A DNA stretch of 53,126 nucleotides from Paenibacillaceae bacterium. Its GTDB lineage: Bacteria; Bacillota; Bacilli; Paenibacillales; Paenibacillaceae. This document shows positions 6,948 through 15,179 of the stretch, in pieces (within the stretch, counting starts at the first letter, position 1; the number at the start of each line of letters is the position of its first letter). The position numbers and the translations under genes were made by a program. Under the pieces are notes generated by a model. It had not been told where the DNA came from. It saw only the letters and a program-made list of their open reading frames with translations, and searched no databases. The stretch spans positions 1-53,126 of the forward strand of contig CAAFUF010000013.1 of NCBI GenBank assembly GCA_900766135.1, read 5' to 3'.

Positions 6948-8666
6948 ATGGATTTGAATGTTATCCTGATGGCGGTCCAAATGTTTTTTGCCGTGGTCAT
7001 TGGGCTTTATTTCTGGAACCAGCTGCGCAATCAAAAAGGGAACCGGTTGGCGGTGGACCGGGAATCGCGCAAGGAGATGGAGAAACTGCGCAAGTTGCGG
7101 GCCGTTTCGCTTACCAAGCCGCTCGCAGAGCGGACCCGTCCGGCCTCAATGAACGACATCGTCGGGCAAAAGGACGGTTTGCGTGCGCTCAAAGCAGCGC
7201 TATGCAGCGCCAACCCGCAGCATGTGATCATTTACGGGCCTCCGGGGGTCGGCAAAACGGCGGCGGCACGCGTTGTGATGGAGGAAGCCAAGAAAAATCC
7301 GGTATCCCCGTTTAAAACCGATGCCAAATTTATTGAAATCGATGCGACCATCGCCCGTTTCGACGAGCGCGGCATCGCCGACCCGCTGATCGGTTCGGTC
7401 CACGATCCGATTTACCAAGGGGCGGGGGCCATGGGCGTTGCGGGCATTCCCCAACCAAAACCCGGGGCCGTCACGAAGGCCCATGGCGGTATCTTGTTTA
7501 TCGATGAAATCGGCGAATTGCATTCGATTCAAATGAATAAACTGTTGAAGGTCTTGGAGGATCGCAAGGTATTTCTGGAGAGTGCGTATTATAACTCCGA
7601 AGACGCAAATACGCCGGCGTATATCCACGACATTTTCCAAAACGGCCTGCCTGCGGATTTCCGCTTGGTCGGAGCGACCACCCGTTCTCCGCAAGAAATT
7701 CCGGCCGCCTTGCGTTCGCGGTGCATGGAGATCTATTTCCGGCCGCTGCTGCCGGAAGAAATTGCCCAAATCGCCGAGGATGCGGTGAAGCGAATCGGCT
7801 TCCAGCCTTGCCCGGAGGCGGTTGAAGTCATCAAGAAATACGCGACCAACGGCCGCGAAGCCGTCAATATGGTGCAATTGGCCGCCGGTCTTGCCCTTAC
7901 CGAGAAGCGCGACCATCTGTTGGCATCGGACCTGGAGTGGGTGGCGACAAGCAGCCAGCTTGCGCCGCGCCCGGACCGCAAAATCCCGACTCAGCCTGCG
8001 GTCGGCGTCGTCAACGGTCTGGCCGTGTACGGAGCGAACATGGGCACGCTGCTCGAGATCGAAGCGACGGCCGTACCGGCCGAGAAGGGCAAAGGCAGCT
8101 ACAACATTACCGGCGTCGTGGACGAAGAGGAAATCGGCGGGGGCAGCCGGACGCTGCGCCGCAAGAGCATGGCTAAAGGATCGGTGGAGAACGTCCTGAC
8201 CGTCCTGCAGCGGATCGGCCTGAATCCGTCGAACTATCACCTCCATATCAACTTCCCGGGCGGAACCCCGATTGACGGGCCGTCCGCCGGGTTAGCGATC
8301 GCCACCGCCATCGCATCGGCCATCAAGCAAGTGCCGGTGAACCATCAAATCGCCATGACCGGCGAACTGGGGATTCACGGCAAAGTCAAGCCGGTCGGCG
8401 GCGTCGTAGCCAAGGTTGAAGCGGCGTTCCAGGCAGGCGCCACGACGGTCCTGGTTCCGAAGGACAACTGGCAAACGCTGTTCGAAGGTTTGGAGGGGCT
8501 GCGGGTAATCGCTGTCGAGACTTTGGCGGATGTGTTCCGCCACGTCTTTGGACCCGAAGCCGAGAAGAACCTGGAGCTGCCGGCCGGCGGCGAACTGTTC
8601 GCTCCAGCCACCGCTCCTGCGCCTTTCCTGCATGCGGAGTCCCCTTCGCAGGGCGGGGCAATGTAA
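6948..8666 (+). CDS. lonB: LonB, membrane-associated ATP-dependent protease
   Basis: AAA+ Lon-type protease, linked to sporulation in B. subtilis. The N terminus has one hydrophobic segment (about residues 3-20, ILMAVQMFFAVVIGL), then an AAA+ domain with Walker A GPPGVGKT at 97-104 and Walker B ILFIDEIG. The C-terminal S16 protease domain has catalytic Ser446 in GPSAG and Lys489. It lacks the large N-terminal substrate domain of LonA. ATG 6948 was chosen because GGGAGGCG lies 7 bases upstream; an in-frame TTG at 6879 has no ribosome site and overlaps the promoter. The last 25 residues are Pro/Ala-rich. Confidence 0.96.
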   Translation: MDLNVILMAVQMFFAVVIGLYFWNQLRNQKGNRLAVDRESRKEMEKLRKLRAVSLTKPLAERTRPASMNDIVGQKDGLRALKAALCSANPQHVIIYGPPGVGKTAAARVVMEEAKKNPVSPFKTDAKFIEIDATIARFDERGIADPLIGSVHDPIYQGAGAMGVAGIPQPKPGAVTKAHGGILFIDEIGELHSIQMNKLLKVLEDRKVFLESAYYNSEDANTPAYIHDIFQNGLPADFRLVGATTRSPQEIPAALRSRCMEIYFRPLLPEEIAQIAEDAVKRIGFQPCPEAVEVIKKYATNGREAVNMVQLAAGLALTEKRDHLLASDLEWVATSSQLAPRPDRKIPTQPAVGVVNGLAVYGANMGTLLEIEATAVPAEKGKGSYNITGVVDEEEIGGGSRTLRRKSMAKGSVENVLTVLQRIGLNPSNYHLHINFPGGTPIDGPSAGLAIATAIASAIKQVPVNHQIAMTGELGIHGKVKPVGGVVAKVEAAFQAGATTVLVPKDNWQTLFEGLEGLRVIAVETLADVFRHVFGPEAEKNLELPAGGELFAPATAPAPFLHAESPSQGGAM

Positions 8667-8711
8667 CCGGGCGAGAAAGGGATGCCCAATCGTCCAGCTC
8701 GTTTGCTTTGC

Positions 8712-8754
8712 GGGGGGCGGCCGCTTGAAGCGGCCGCTCCCCGTTGGTGTTTTG
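8712..8754 (+). terminator. Strong hairpin, probable terminator after lonB
   Basis: GCGGCCGCTT (8717-8726) pairs with AGCGGCCGC (8729-8738), extended by flanking G and C runs. The following tract GTTGGTGTTTTG is only partly T-rich, so termination efficiency is uncertain. Confidence 0.6.
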
Positions 8755-8814
8755 ATGTAACATTTGCTAAAATAGCAATGATATCAACAGAGAACGTTTG
8801 GAGGTGCATAAGCG

Positions 8815-11151
8815 ATGGGACCCCATAAATCCAAAGGCCGGCGTTTCCCGCTGCTGCCGCTGCGCGGTCTGCTCGTCTATCCAAGCATGGTGCTGCACTT
8901 GGACGTAGGGCGGGAGAAATCCGTGAAGGCGCTGGAAAAAGCCATGGTCGAAGATAACCTGATTCTCCTCTGTTCTCAATCGGAAGTGAACATAGAAGAA
9001 CCGAGCCAGGAAGATATCTTTCGCATCGGCACCGTCGCAAAGGTTCGCCAGATGCTGAAATTGCCCAACGGCACCATCCGCGTGCTGGTGGAGGGCATGG
9101 AGCGCGCAGAAATTATCGAATATTTGGATAATGACGAATATTACGAGGTTATGGCCAAAGAACGCCCGGAGGAAGAGACGGTCGATCCGGAAGTCGACGC
9201 GCTGATGCGCACGGTGTTAACCCAATTCGAACATTATATCAATTTATCCAAGAAGGTCACGCCGGAGACGCTGGCAGCGGTATCGGACATTGAAGAAGCC
9301 GGGCGCTTAGCCGACGTGATCACCAGCCATTTGTCTTTGAAAATCAAGGATAAGCAGGAGATCCTGGAGACGATCGATGTCCGCAAGCGGCTGGAGAAGC
9401 TGCTCGACATCTTGAATAACGAGCGCGAAGTTCTGGAACTGGAACGCAAAATCAACCAACGCGTCAAGAAACAGATGGAGAAAACGCAGAAGGAATATTA
9501 TTTGCGCGAGCAAATGAAGGCGATCCAGAAGGAGCTTGGCGAGAAGGAAGGGCGGGCCGGCGAAGCGGAAGAGCTGCGTGCCCAGATCGAAGAGAAGGGG
9601 CTCCCGGAGAACGTTCGGGAGAAGGTCGAGAAGGAAATCGACCGCCTGGAGAAAATGCCGGCCAGCTCGGCGGAGGGCGGCGTCATCCGCAATTACGTGG
9701 ATTGGCTGCTTAGCTTGCCGTGGAGCAACAAAACCGAAGACGACCTTGATCTTGCCAAGGCAGAGCAGGTGCTGAACGAAGACCACTACGGCCTGGATAA
9801 GCCGAAGGAACGGGTCCTGGAATATTTGGCCGTGCAGAAGCTGGTCAAAAAACTGAAAGGGCCGATCCTTTGCCTGGTCGGACCGCCGGGGGTCGGGAAA
9901 ACGTCGCTGGCCCGCTCGATCGCCCGTTCGTTGGGGCGTGAGTTCGTCCGCATCTCGCTCGGCGGCGTGCGGGACGAGGCGGAGATTCGGGGACATCGCC
10001 GCACCTATGTAGGGGCCATGCCGGGTCGGGTCATTCAAGGCATGAAAACGGCAGGCACCCTGAACCCGGTATTCCTGCTGGACGAAATCGACAAGATGGC
10101 GTCGGATTTCCGCGGCGATCCTTCCTCGGCACTGCTTGAAGTGCTGGATCCGGAGCAGAACAACACGTTCTCCGATCATTTTATCGAGGTCCCGTTTGAT
10201 CTTTCAAACGTCATGTTTATCACGACCGCCAATGCGGTGCATAACATCCCGCGGCCGCTGCTTGACCGAATGGAAACGCTGTTTATTCCCGGTTACACGG
10301 AGCTGGAGAAGCTGCAAATCGCAAACCGTTACTTGCTGCCAAAGCAAAAACGCGAGCACGGGCTGGAACCGGAGCAGCTAGAGATCGGCGAAGACGTGCT
10401 GCTGAAAGTGATCCGCGAATACACCCGCGAATCCGGCGTCCGGAATCTGGAGCAGCAGGTAGCAGCGCTATGCCGCAAAACTGCAAAGCAGATCGTGTCC
10501 GAAGACAAGGGACAAATCACCATCACGCCGGACACGCTGAAGGATTACCTCGGCGCAGCGAAATTCCGCTACGGCATGGCGGAGCTGGAGGATCAGATCG
10601 GCACGGTGACCGGGCTGGCCTGGACGGAGGTCGGCGGCGAGACGCTGGTGATCGAAGTGACAGTCGTGCCGGGAGCCGGGAAGCTGACGCTGACGGGGAA
10701 GCTGGGCGACGTCATGAAGGAATCGGCGCAGGCCGCCTTCAGCTATACGCGCTCCAAAGCCGCGGAACTCGGGATTCCGCTTGATTTTCACGAGAAAAAC
10801 GATATTCATATCCATATCCCCGAAGGAGCGATTCCGAAGGACGGCCCGTCGGCGGGCATTACGATCGCTACTGCGCTGATCTCGGCTTTGACGAATCGCC
10901 ACGTCTCCAAAGACGTCGCCATGACCGGGGAAATCACGCTGCGCGGACGCGTGCTGCCAATCGGCGGACTGAAGGAGAAGTCGCTTGCCGCGCATCGGGC
11001 GGGCTATCGCAAAGTCCTGATGCCGAAGGATAACGAGCGCGATCTTCGCGATATTCCGGACAGCGTCAAGGAGGACCTGGAATTCGTGCCGGTGTCCCAC
11101 ATGGACCAAGTGCTTGAGCATGCGCTCGTGGAGCATCCCGAAGTGCATTAG
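8815..11151 (+). CDS. lonA: LonA, ATP-dependent serine protease
   Basis: Hexameric cytosolic protease that degrades misfolded and regulatory proteins. N-terminal substrate domain (about 10-200, PLLPLRGLLVYPSMV), coiled-coil (about 205-260), AAA+ domain with Walker A GPPGVGKT at 356-363, and C-terminal S16 protease domain with catalytic Ser679 (GPSAG) and Lys722, the same numbers as in E. coli Lon. 778 residues is typical. ATG 8815 follows TTGGAGGTG. The lonB-lonA-engB order matches B. subtilis. A possible -10 box TAAAAT lies at 8768-8773. Confidence 0.98.
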   Translation: MGPHKSKGRRFPLLPLRGLLVYPSMVLHLDVGREKSVKALEKAMVEDNLILLCSQSEVNIEEPSQEDIFRIGTVAKVRQMLKLPNGTIRVLVEGMERAEIIEYLDNDEYYEVMAKERPEEETVDPEVDALMRTVLTQFEHYINLSKKVTPETLAAVSDIEEAGRLADVITSHLSLKIKDKQEILETIDVRKRLEKLLDILNNEREVLELERKINQRVKKQMEKTQKEYYLREQMKAIQKELGEKEGRAGEAEELRAQIEEKGLPENVREKVEKEIDRLEKMPASSAEGGVIRNYVDWLLSLPWSNKTEDDLDLAKAEQVLNEDHYGLDKPKERVLEYLAVQKLVKKLKGPILCLVGPPGVGKTSLARSIARSLGREFVRISLGGVRDEAEIRGHRRTYVGAMPGRVIQGMKTAGTLNPVFLLDEIDKMASDFRGDPSSALLEVLDPEQNNTFSDHFIEVPFDLSNVMFITTANAVHNIPRPLLDRMETLFIPGYTELEKLQIANRYLLPKQKREHGLEPEQLEIGEDVLLKVIREYTRESGVRNLEQQVAALCRKTAKQIVSEDKGQITITPDTLKDYLGAAKFRYGMAELEDQIGTVTGLAWTEVGGETLVIEVTVVPGAGKLTLTGKLGDVMKESAQAAFSYTRSKAAELGIPLDFHEKNDIHIHIPEGAIPKDGPSAGITIATALISALTNRHVSKDVAMTGEITLRGRVLPIGGLKEKSLAAHRAGYRKVLMPKDNERDLRDIPDSVKEDLEFVPVSHMDQVLEHALVEHPEVH

Positions 11152-11199
11152 CATGAAAGGCGCGGCGCTCATCGGCGCCACCGCCAAGAGAGGAATGGA

Positions 11200-11847
11200 A
11201 TGATGAAGGTAACCAAGGCTGAATTTATCATCAGCGCCGTCGGCCCCAATCAATATCCTGAGGACGCCTTGCCGGAGATTGCTCTGGCAGGGCGTTCCAA
11301 TGTGGGCAAATCGTCGCTGATCAACCGGATGATTAACCGCAAAAATTTAGCGCGCACCAGCTCGACTCCCGGAAAAACCCAGCATCTCAACTATTACCGG
11401 ATCAATGACCGGGTTTATTTCGTGGACGTGCCCGGATACGGATACGCCAAAGTATCCAAGTCGCAGCGCGAGGTCTGGGGCAAAATGATCGAGAAATACT
11501 TGCTGGAGCGGGAAACGCTCAAGCTGGTTCTGCAGATCATCGATCTCCGGCATCCGCCGACCAAGGACGATGAGCTGATGTACGACTGGCTGAAGGCGTA
11601 CGAGCTGCCGGTCTGCGTCGTTGCCACCAAGGCGGACAAGATTCCGAAATCGCGCTGGCAGAAACATCTGAAAATCATCAAGGAAGCGTTGGTGCTGCGG
11701 GCGGGCGATTCGCTGATCCTTTTTTCCGCGGAAGAGGGGATCGGAAAGGACGAGTTATGGGCCGAAATCGCGCGTTATGCCGAGCTTTCGGAAGAGACGG
11801 GGGCCATAGGCCCGGACGCCACTGAAGGGGAAACTGGAAAAAGTTAA
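11200..11847 (+). CDS. engB: Ribosome biogenesis GTP-binding protein EngB (YsxC)
   Basis: Essential TrmE-Era-EngA-type GTPase acting in 50S subunit assembly. G1 GRSNVGKS near residue 31, G2 threonines in SSTPGKTQ, G3 DVPGYGYA, G4 ATKADK. 215 residues is slightly long; the last 20 are acidic and variable. ATG 11200 (or the adjacent ATG 11203) follows AGAGAGG. It lies 48 bases after lonA, as in B. subtilis, and is probably co-transcribed with it. Confidence 0.97.
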   Translation: MMKVTKAEFIISAVGPNQYPEDALPEIALAGRSNVGKSSLINRMINRKNLARTSSTPGKTQHLNYYRINDRVYFVDVPGYGYAKVSKSQREVWGKMIEKYLLERETLKLVLQIIDLRHPPTKDDELMYDWLKAYELPVCVVATKADKIPKSRWQKHLKIIKEALVLRAGDSLILFSAEEGIGKDELWAEIARYAELSEETGAIGPDATEGETGKS

Positions 11848-11921
11848 GAATTCGGTGGATGCGGAAGGGATTCGGAGCAGTTTCAGCAGGAAAGTGAGCA
11901 TGCAGCGGGATTGTTCAGGTT

Positions 11922-11945
11922 AAAAACGGCTTAATGCCGTTTTTT
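11922..11945 (+). terminator. Terminator after engB
   Basis: ACGGC (11926-11930), loop TTAAT, GCCGT (11936-11940), then TTTTT; flanking A's extend the stem. Confidence 0.85.
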
Positions 11946-12044
11946 CTGGAAAATGGCAAGAATTCACGTTTTGGCGGCTGAGCGTACGGCTGGAATCGTA
12001 GTGTATAATTATGATAAAGCGATTTAAGAATTGAGGAGATTTTT

Positions 12045-12629
12045 ATGGCTCAGCGGTTAGCCACAGAGTATGTCAATGCCAGTATGCGTTTAACGGAAGT
12101 CCAGATGTCGCAGTTTGTTCACAAAGTATACGATCCTCACGTTCGCCAGCGGGTCAAGGTGCTGGATAACGGCGGGCAGGAGGTCGTGCTGGAGGATGAC
12201 GGCGGAGAAGAGGTGCATCTGCCATTTGAACGTGTTGACGGATATTATGTCTGCGAAATGTCTTTCCGCTTGGAGAAACCCCATTTAACGAACGTGATGA
12301 GATTGTTGTTTGCGGCGTTCAAAGGCTCCGGCATGGTTACTCGAATTTATAACGGATTCATGATGATGTATTATTATCAGGAAGGTCGGGTTCGCAAAAT
12401 CGTTGAGTATTCCCGAGAATCCTACAAGCTGGTGTTCGAATACAAAGATGCGGCGGCAGAATTACAGCAGATTTATCGGAATAACGATGTCGAGCTGGAG
12501 ATCACCCGCATCCGCAAGGATATCAATGCGCTGCTTGATGAGCGGTTTATCGCCGGAGAAGCAGACGTGGACCGCATCGATGATCAGCTGCGGCATTGCT
12601 CGCGGAGATTGTTCGTTTTGGAAGCTTAA
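12045..12629 (+). CDS. Conserved-looking protein of unknown function
   Basis: A 194-residue soluble protein I do not recognise. It has no signal peptide or membrane segment, one cysteine pair region (YYVCEMSF), a hydrophobic middle with a run of aromatic and Met residues (NGFMMMYYYQEG) and a Lys/Arg/Asp-rich helical C terminus. ATG 12045 follows TTGAGGAG. TATAAT at 12004-12009, preceded by TG, gives an extended -10 promoter. A clean terminator follows, so it is a one-gene transcript between engB and speD. Confidence 0.85.
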   Translation: MAQRLATEYVNASMRLTEVQMSQFVHKVYDPHVRQRVKVLDNGGQEVVLEDDGGEEVHLPFERVDGYYVCEMSFRLEKPHLTNVMRLLFAAFKGSGMVTRIYNGFMMMYYYQEGRVRKIVEYSRESYKLVFEYKDAAAELQQIYRNNDVELEITRIRKDINALLDERFIAGEADVDRIDDQLRHCSRRLFVLEA

Positions 12630-12689
12630 ATCATCATCCCCCCGGCTGGAGTCACCAGTAAAAGGGCACCAACATAATGTACTAGTGAT

Positions 12690-12718
12690 AACTACCCTGA
12701 TATCAGGGTAGTTTTTTA
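12690..12718 (+). terminator. Terminator after the 12045-12629 gene
   Basis: ACTACCCTGAT (12691-12701) and ATCAGGGTAGT (12702-12712) form a perfect palindrome followed by TTTTT. Confidence 0.9.
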
Positions 12719-12765
12719 TTAGGGGCATCGTGGACGCTTGCGGCGTTTTCGCCAGAAAAAATGAG

Positions 12766-12794
12766 TTGCATTTGTCCCGAAGAGATGTTATTTT
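12766..12794 (+). promoter_or_regulatory. Candidate sigma-A promoter of speD
   Basis: TTGCAT (12766-12771), 17-base spacer, TATTTT (12789-12794). Initiation near 12801 would give a leader of about 140 bases, covering the structured region that follows. Confidence 0.5.
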
Positions 12795-12814
12795 TAATCT
12801 CGTTGAAATGAATA

Positions 12815-12924
12815 TAGGAACCAGGATTCACTCAGGACATGGAGATGTTGCGAGAGATTTTTCCCTCGGGAAGTGAATGACGTAGGTCCTAGCGGATGAA
12901 ATTTTTTCAAACATTTTGTTCCTA
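12815..12924 (+). promoter_or_regulatory. Structured speD leader with possible pseudoknot
   Basis: TAGGAAC (12815-12821) is complementary to GTTCCTA (12918-12924), enclosing the region. Inside, ATTCACT (12826-12832) pairs with AGTGAAT (12872-12878). AGGAC (12834-12838) in that loop can pair with GTCCT (12886-12890) outside it, a crossing pairing. Small hairpins ACAT/ATGT (12838-12848) and CGAG/CTCG (12851-12868) fill the loop. The outer stem ends 2 bases before the speD ribosome site. I know no named RNA family that this matches. Confidence 0.5.
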
Positions 12925-12942
12925 GGAAGGGGGAGCCGGAAG

Positions 12943-13341
12943 ATGGAATATTCAACTTTCGGAAGACACGTTGCGGTTGATGCTTGGGGAGTCGACTATG
13001 AGGTGCTGAACAACGCAGGGTTGTTGGAAGCCCACTTGGTGGAAGCGGCGGAAGCTTGCGGGGCCACCATTCTGTCCATTCAGTCCAGACAATTCGAGCC
13101 GCAGGGAGCCACCGTGCTTGTGATGTTGTCGGAAAGCCACCTCTCGATTCACACGTATCCTGAGAGAGGGTTTGCTGCGATTGATTGCTACACCTGCGGG
13201 GAAATGGTAGATCCGCAGCTGGCGATCGATTACCTGGTGTCCGTATTGAATCCGGAGAAAACGTACGCGAAGAAGCTGATTCGGGGGATGGGCGAGCTGG
13301 AAATCGCCGAGCCGGGTTCGAATCGTGCCGAATTCGTCTAA
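12943..13341 (+). CDS. speD: S-adenosylmethionine decarboxylase proenzyme
   Basis: Makes decarboxylated SAM, the aminopropyl donor for spermidine. It is a prokaryotic class 1B proenzyme that cleaves itself before the Ser of SESHLSIHTYPE to create the pyruvoyl cofactor; the conserved His and the downstream Cys of DCYTCGEM are present. 132 residues is typical. ATG 12943 follows AGGAAGGGGGAG at the right distance; an in-frame TTG at 12916 lies upstream of that site and is rejected. No speE is adjacent. The leader upstream suggests RNA-level control. Confidence 0.97.
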   Translation: MEYSTFGRHVAVDAWGVDYEVLNNAGLLEAHLVEAAEACGATILSIQSRQFEPQGATVLVMLSESHLSIHTYPERGFAAIDCYTCGEMVDPQLAIDYLVSVLNPEKTYAKKLIRGMGELEIAEPGSNRAEFV

Positions 13342-13381
13342 ACTAAAGGTAGTTTTTTTGAAATATTGGGTAAAATAGGAT

Positions 13382-13410
13382 AACCATGGGGCTTCCATGG
13401 TTATTTGTTT
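13382..13410 (+). terminator. Terminator after speD
   Basis: AACCATGG (13382-13389) pairs with CCATGGTT (13394-13401), followed by ATTTGTTTT. A small hairpin AACTA/TAGTT with seven T's at the stop codon (13340-13359) may be an additional terminator. Confidence 0.65.
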
Positions 13411-13479
13411 TGGCGATATCGATTTCATAAATAATTCATAAAAAACTCATACAAATCGCCGGGGAGCTTAGAACTACTG

Positions 13480-13488
13480 TGATATAAT
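13480..13488 (+). promoter_or_regulatory. Extended -10 promoter of the hem operon
   Basis: TGATATAAT, i.e. TG-N-TATAAT, with TATAAT at 13483-13488. The -35 region is poor. Initiation would be about 55 bases before hemA. Confidence 0.6.
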
Positions 13489-13547
13489 TAACATAGTTTG
13501 TTTTTGATAAATGTTATCGACATCTATTCAAGGCAGGTGAACTTGCA

Positions 13548-14987
13548 ATGCACATCGTCGTAGTTGGGTTAAACTATCGGACGGCGCCTGTGGAAGTCAG
13601 GGAACGTTTTTCTTTTGCGGATAAGGACATGCCGCAAGCGCTGCAGGAGCTCTTACGCACCAAGAGTGTATTGGAAGGCGTGATTATCGCCACCTGCAAT
13701 CGTACGGAAATTTACGTTGTAGTCGATCGTCTGCACATGTGCGGGTATTTCATCCGCAGCTTCATGGAACGCTGGTTTGGGGTTCCGCGCGAAGAATTTA
13801 CCCGCCATTTATATATGTACGAAGATGAACAAGCCATTCGTCATTTGTTTCGCGTCGCTTGCGGATTGGATTCCATGGTGCTGGGGGAAACGCAAATTCT
13901 CGGCCAGGTCAAAAATGCATTCTTGCTCTCGCAAAGCGAGAAAGGCACCGGAACGTGGTTTAATATGCTGTTTAAGCAAGCGGTCACGCTGGGCAAGCGG
14001 GCTCATTCCGAAACGGCGATCGGCGAAAGCGCCGTTTCGATCAGTTATGCGGCTGTAGAGTTGGGCAAGCGGATATTCGGCAGCTTTGAAGGAAAACGCG
14101 TGCTGATTCTTGGCGCCGGCAAAATGAGCGAGCTGACGGCCAAACATCTGAGCGGTGCCGGCGCGGAAGAAGTGCTGGTGGCTAATCGGACGTATGCCCG
14201 TGCCCAAGAGCTTGCCGCGAAATGCGAAGGCGTGCCTTGCACGATGCAGGAGGCCATGGAGCGGCTGGAAGAGGTCGATATTCTGATCAGCTCGACCGGC
14301 GCGGAAGGGTATGTCATCACTTCGGCACAGGTCGCGCGCAGCATGAAGGGGCGGCAGGACCGTCCGCTGTTTATGATCGATATCGCCGTGCCGCGGGACA
14401 TCGAGCCGGCCATCGGCGAGCTGGAACAAGTATTCCTGTATGATATCGATGATCTCGAAGGGATCGTCGAGAGCAATATGGAGATGCGCCGCGCGGAAGC
14501 GGTCAAGATCGAAGCGATGATCGAGGAGGAAATGGCCGCCTTCGCCACCTGGTTGCAAACGCTTGGTGTTAAGCCGGTCATTCGGGCGCTGCAGGAGAAG
14601 GCTTCCGATATCCACGAGAGCACGATGGACAGTCTCTTCAACAAGCTGCCGGAGCTGGATGAGCGGCAACGCAAGGTGATCCGGCGCCTGACCAAGAGCA
14701 TCCTCAATCAAATGATGCATGACCCGATCAATCGGATCAAGGAGTTGGCCGGCGAAGGTCAGGGCACGGAAGCTTTGGAGCTGTTTACGCAAATCTTTGC
14801 GCTTGAGGAGCGATTGGAAGCGCAAAGTGATGCGCCTACCGGCAAAGAGGCTTCGGCCCCCCAGGAATCGCAAGGGATCGTACCATCCCGGGATTCCGAA
14901 GGGTTGCCTGAATCTCAGGATGTGGTCCCAAGCCGGGTCCCTTTTGAGCCCGAGCCTTCGCTTCCGCTGGCGAAGGTGTCCGTTTAA
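13548..14987 (+). CDS. hemA: Glutamyl-tRNA reductase
   Basis: First step of C5-type tetrapyrrole synthesis: NADPH reduction of Glu-tRNA to glutamate-1-semialdehyde. The catalytic Cys50 lies in ATCNRTEIY; the NADP-binding domain has LGAGKMSELTAKHL; a helical dimerisation domain follows (about 320-420). At 479 residues it is longer than usual because of a variable Pro/Ser-rich tail after about 425 containing two VPSR copies. ATG 13548 follows AGGCAGGTG. It heads the heme operon; no hemX gene follows, unlike B. subtilis. Confidence 0.98.
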   Translation: MHIVVVGLNYRTAPVEVRERFSFADKDMPQALQELLRTKSVLEGVIIATCNRTEIYVVVDRLHMCGYFIRSFMERWFGVPREEFTRHLYMYEDEQAIRHLFRVACGLDSMVLGETQILGQVKNAFLLSQSEKGTGTWFNMLFKQAVTLGKRAHSETAIGESAVSISYAAVELGKRIFGSFEGKRVLILGAGKMSELTAKHLSGAGAEEVLVANRTYARAQELAAKCEGVPCTMQEAMERLEEVDILISSTGAEGYVITSAQVARSMKGRQDRPLFMIDIAVPRDIEPAIGELEQVFLYDIDDLEGIVESNMEMRRAEAVKIEAMIEEEMAAFATWLQTLGVKPVIRALQEKASDIHESTMDSLFNKLPELDERQRKVIRRLTKSILNQMMHDPINRIKELAGEGQGTEALELFTQIFALEERLEAQSDAPTGKEASAPQESQGIVPSRDSEGLPESQDVVPSRVPFEPEPSLPLAKVSV

Positions 14988-15017
14988 TTTGATAAGCAAG
15001 GCTGCGAGAACGCCCTG

Positions 15018-15087
15018 AGCCCTCTGCCGGATGCACCCGAATCGATGGCTGATTCGACGCTGAAGCGGAGGGGGAAGGGCTTTTTTT
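15018..15087 (+). terminator. Terminator or attenuator between hemA and sirC
   Basis: AGCCCT (15018-15023) pairs with AGGGCT (15076-15081), with an inner CGAATC/GATTCG hairpin (15039-15057), and seven T's follow (15081-15087). Placed inside the operon, it may reduce read-through to the downstream genes. A weak promoter (TGGAAA 15101-15106, 17 bases, TATGCT 15124-15129) follows it. Confidence 0.55.
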
Positions 15088-15179
15088 AAAGGGATGAACA
15101 TGGAAAAATGCGGCAGGGTAGGGTATGCTATTAACGAGTTGAAGCGAAGTGTCGGGAGGGATGCGCCATTCCTTATTAT

